DNA from: Candidatus Nanopelagicales bacterium
GTDB taxonomy: Bacteria; Actinomycetota; Actinomycetes; S36-B12
Length of the DNA stretch: 34,039 nt
Reading direction: 5' to 3'
Assembly: GCA_028825115.1 (NCBI GenBank)
Contig: JAPKAV010000012.1
Location: 1 to 34,039 of the forward strand
Made by a program: the position numbers and the translations under genes. Position 1 is the first letter of the stretch. Each line of letters starts with the position of its first letter. A model generated the notes under the pieces. The model did no database searches and was not told the origin of the DNA. It worked only from the letters and a program-made list of their open reading frames with translations. Of this stretch, positions 32,382 through 34,039 are shown in pieces.

Positions 32382-32395
32382 TTGTAACGTTCCAA
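32382..32395. promoter_or_regulatory. LacI/GalR-type operator candidate upstream of the transporter operon
   Basis: TTGTAACGTTCCAA is a 14-bp palindrome with a central CG and six of seven matching pairs, the usual form of LacI/GalR-family operators. It lies about 140 bp before the binding-protein start. No LacI-type gene is in the window, so the regulator must be elsewhere. I could not fix the promoter itself. Confidence 0.45.
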
Positions 32396-32408
32396 TTTTG
32401 GCCATTAC

Positions 32409-33566
32409 TCACACACCAAAGATTTGATCAATAACAAGTTGATCTAACTCGTCGTTCGCAAAATTTTGCTTGGCCAGTGAATCAATATCAAACTGAGTGT
32501 CCATGAGCGAATTGAGCGCCTTTTCGGTGTACCCACCGACCGTAGGTTGCTCTAGTTCGAAAACTTTGGCCTTCTCCATTGCCGCTTTCACTGCAGCATT
32601 CTCATTAAACTCCTTGGACTTATCGGCCAAGATTAGATAGTTACGCATGCAGCCTTCAGCAAATGTCCAAATTCCCTCACCTCGCACATTTCGGTACGGG
32701 CGCGCGTCAAAATGCTTCGGCCCGGCATAGGTCGAAGATTCTAAGAGACGGACCAGCATGAAGTTGTCTTTCAAACCCTCCGATCCGAACCGCAGGTCTT
32801 GGTCAAACCTTCCAATTTTTTGATCATTGAGATCAATATGAAAAAGTTTTTCACTCCACAAGGTTTGAGCGACCGCCTGGAAGAAACTCAAACCAGCCAT
32901 GGTTTCGTGAGCCACCTCAGGGTTGAGACCAACCATCTCTGGGAACTCTAACTCGTTAATAAAGGCCAGTGCATGGCCCACTGTTGGAAGAAATGCATCG
33001 CCACGAGGCTCATTGGGCTTGGGCTCAATGGCAAATTTGATGTTATAACCCTTTTCTGCGACATGCGAACAGAGGAAATCGAGTGCTTCTTTGTAACGAT
33101 CAAGGGCGACGGAGGGTTCCTTGCTGGCTGGAGTCTCTACGCCTTCCCGTCCTCCCCAAAGAACATACGTGGGAGCACCAAGTTCAGCCGCCACGTCAAT
33201 ATTTCGAATTGTTTTTTGGATGGCATAACGTCTGACATTTCTGTCATTTGAAGTGAATGCTCCATCTTTGAAGACCGGGTGCCAAAAAAGATTCGTAGTA
33301 GCCATGGAACACACAATGCCAGTTTCATCAAGAGTCTTTTTGAATCGGTCAAGTTCCCCACGACGCACTGACTCAGAAGCGCCCGCACTCATCAAGTCGT
33401 CGTCATGAAATGACACTCCCCACGCACCAATATCGGATAACCGTCGTACAAATTCACATGGATCAATAACTTCTCGGGTTGCTTCCCCAAACGCGTCGCG
33501 CCCAAGGTTTCCAATAGTCCACAAACCAAATGCAAATCTATCTTCACGTTCAGGTGTCACTCTCAT
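32409..33566 (-). CDS. xylA: xylose isomerase (Streptomyces type)
   Basis: A 385-residue class I xylose isomerase that interconverts D-xylose and D-xylulose (and glucose/fructose in vitro). It resembles Streptomyces XylA throughout and keeps its numbering: Trp16, Phe26 and His54 in FHDDDL. Metal and catalytic motifs are WGGREG, AIEPKPNEPRGD with the active-site Lys, NPEVAHETMAGL, FHIDLNDQ, DQDLRFG and HFDARPYR. GAGGAG and TAGGTG are upstream of the ATG. It is transcribed from its own promoter (33641-33669), ahead of the transporter operon. A related aldose such as apiose as natural substrate cannot be excluded. Confidence 0.94.
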   Translation of the reverse strand: MRVTPEREDRFAFGLWTIGNLGRDAFGEATREVIDPCEFVRRLSDIGAWGVSFHDDDLMSAGASESVRRGELDRFKKTLDETGIVCSMATTNLFWHPVFKDGAFTSNDRNVRRYAIQKTIRNIDVAAELGAPTYVLWGGREGVETPASKEPSVALDRYKEALDFLCSHVAEKGYNIKFAIEPKPNEPRGDAFLPTVGHALAFINELEFPEMVGLNPEVAHETMAGLSFFQAVAQTLWSEKLFHIDLNDQKIGRFDQDLRFGSEGLKDNFMLVRLLESSTYAGPKHFDARPYRNVRGEGIWTFAEGCMRNYLILADKSKEFNENAAVKAAMEKAKVFELEQPTVGGYTEKALNSLMDTQFDIDSLAKQNFANDELDQLVIDQIFGV

Positions 33567-33629
33567 ATTTTTCGCACCTACTCCTCAGATCCAAATTGGC
33601 ACGACCCCAGGGTCCACGCTTTGTTAGAA

Positions 33630-33645
33630 AATGTTAATTAACATT
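33630..33645. promoter_or_regulatory. 16-bp palindromic operator over the xylA -10 box
   Basis: AATGTTAATTAACATT is a perfect palindrome that covers the -10 box and the predicted start site of xylA, the ideal position for a repressor. The half-site TTAACATT occurs again between pfkB and the Gfo/Idh gene (20414-20421), and the surrounding 12 bases (ATTAACATTATC) match there with one change, suggesting a shared regulator. Confidence 0.6.
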
Positions 33646-33669
33646 ATCGGGCTTAGCATGCCCTTGCAA
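33641..33669 (-). promoter_or_regulatory. putative xylA promoter
   Basis: Reading the - strand, TTGCAA (33669-33664) and TAATGT (33646-33641) are exactly 17 bases apart, a good sigma-70-like pair. Transcription would begin near 33634, leaving a leader of about 70 bases. The -10 box lies inside the palindrome at 33630-33645. Confidence 0.6.
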
Positions 33670-33694
33670 GTAGATTCGAGAATTTTCTAGATCA

Positions 33695-33710
33695 GTCGGG
33701 TTCACCCGAC
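33695..33710 (-). other. short stem-loop after the aldolase/dehydrogenase gene
   Basis: GTCGGG-TTCA-CCCGAC, a perfect 6-bp stem with a 4-base loop, lies 14 bases past the stop codon of the partial gene. In the transcribed direction the T run is before rather than after the stem, so it is not a classical terminator, but it separates that gene from xylA. Confidence 0.4.
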
Positions 33711-33723
33711 AAAACTGTAAAGG

Positions 33724-34039
33724 CTAACGCGGGAATGCTGCCGAGACTCCGCCATCCACTGTGATCACGCACCCGGTTGTTCTTGACGCCTTCTCCGAAA
33801 GTAAAAAAGCCACAGATGACGCCACGTCGACCGTCGTCACTCGACGATTGAGCAGGTTCCGTGCAGCGTAGAAATCTTCGAGTTCATCTGGTGCGATTCC
33901 ATGAGCGGCTGCCCGTTCCTCACGCACTCCGCCCTCCCACAGTTTGGAGTTGTCAAAGACAGCATCAGGGTTAACGGCGTTCGCCCGGATCCCAAATTTG
34001 CCGCCCTCAATCGCTGCGATCCGCATCAGTTGAATCATG
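33724..34039 (-). CDS. C-terminus of a bifunctional rhamnulose-1-phosphate aldolase/short-chain dehydrogenase, partial
   Basis: The last ~105 residues of a gene that begins beyond the right edge. The sequence FGIRANAVNPDAVFDNSKLW, the stretch EERAAAHGIAPDELEDFYAARNLLNRRV, and the end TTGCVITVDGGVSAAFPR are what I know from the SDR half of RhaE-type (RhaEW/YuxG) enzymes, in which a rhamnulose-1-phosphate aldolase domain is fused to a lactaldehyde dehydrogenase-like SDR. In an ordinary SDR the NPDAVF...W insert is absent. It implies L-rhamnose (or related 6-deoxyhexose) catabolism next to the window. The aldolase half is not visible, so the call rests on this C-terminal pattern. Confidence 0.75.
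   Translation of the reverse strand, partial: MIQLMRIAAIEGGKFGIRANAVNPDAVFDNSKLWEGGVREERAAAHGIAPDELEDFYAARNLLNRRVTTVDVASSVAFLLSEKASRTTGCVITVDGGVSAAFPR

Noticed and set aside
1-34039. CRISPR arrays, tRNA or rRNA genes, insertion sequences, phage genes
   Set aside because: No spaced direct repeats, cloverleaf sequences, transposase or integrase motifs were seen by eye on either strand.

Overview
The window reads as chromosomal DNA of an actinobacterium with GC near 50%, well below that of soil actinomycetes. The clearest taxonomic sign is a xylose isomerase that is Streptomyces-like along its whole length and keeps that numbering at His54. Lipoproteins with LAGC lipoboxes, many GTG starts and dense ATGA-type overlaps fit. 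I see no rRNA, tRNA, IS element, phage gene or CRISPR array. The whole window is carbohydrate and nucleoside catabolism with the matching transporters.

Left part (1-14.5 kb), nucleoside salvage and catabolism. Two overlapping aldehyde dehydrogenase genes lie on the + strand: a full-length enzyme, then a short paralogue with no catalytic domain. A long - strand operon runs from 14483 down to 2722: cytidine deaminase, an MTA/MTI-type phosphorylase, an MtaD-like amidohydrolase, a Cupin_5 (DUF985) protein, an SDR, a BmpA-type nucleoside-binding lipoprotein, two permeases, a double ATPase, thymidine phosphorylase, a small cupin and adenosine deaminase. Imported nucleosides would be deaminated and phosphorolysed. 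Deoxyribose phosphate would go through an aldolase (probably just upstream) to acetaldehyde, which the aldehyde dehydrogenase oxidises.

Middle part (14.6-26.2 kb), a sugar catabolic locus that is the most interesting region. A + strand operon carries a split transketolase and a RuBisCO-like protein (RLP), each overlapping the next by 4 bp. It faces a - strand operon of PfkB kinase, a TIM paralogue with the GTSWKMN motif of L-erythrulose-1-phosphate isomerases, and a DeoR repressor. Divergent from that is a Gfo/Idh dehydrogenase plus a sugar isomerase/epimerase. Next come an orphan lipoprotein, a DhaK/DhaL-type kinase pair, and on the - strand a DJ-1/PfpI protein and an RpiB-type isomerase. 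Together these suggest a route in which a phosphorylated branched or beta-keto sugar acid is cleaved by the RLP to a tetrulose phosphate, isomerised to erythrose 4-phosphate and passed to transketolase. This recalls published D-apiose/apionate pathways but has a different gene set.

Right part (26.2-34 kb). The - strand operon ending in rpiB and the DJ-1 gene begins with a complete ABC sugar/polyol importer: binding lipoprotein, two permeases, a small membrane protein and two unequal ATPases with complementary active-site decay. Upstream is xylA with a recognisable promoter overlapped by a 16-bp palindrome; a related sequence lies between pfkB and the Gfo/Idh gene. At the right edge is the C-terminal end of what looks like a bifunctional rhamnulose-1-phosphate aldolase/dehydrogenase. 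Xylose, rhamnose and a possible apiose-type branch point to use of plant cell-wall sugars; that reading is inference.
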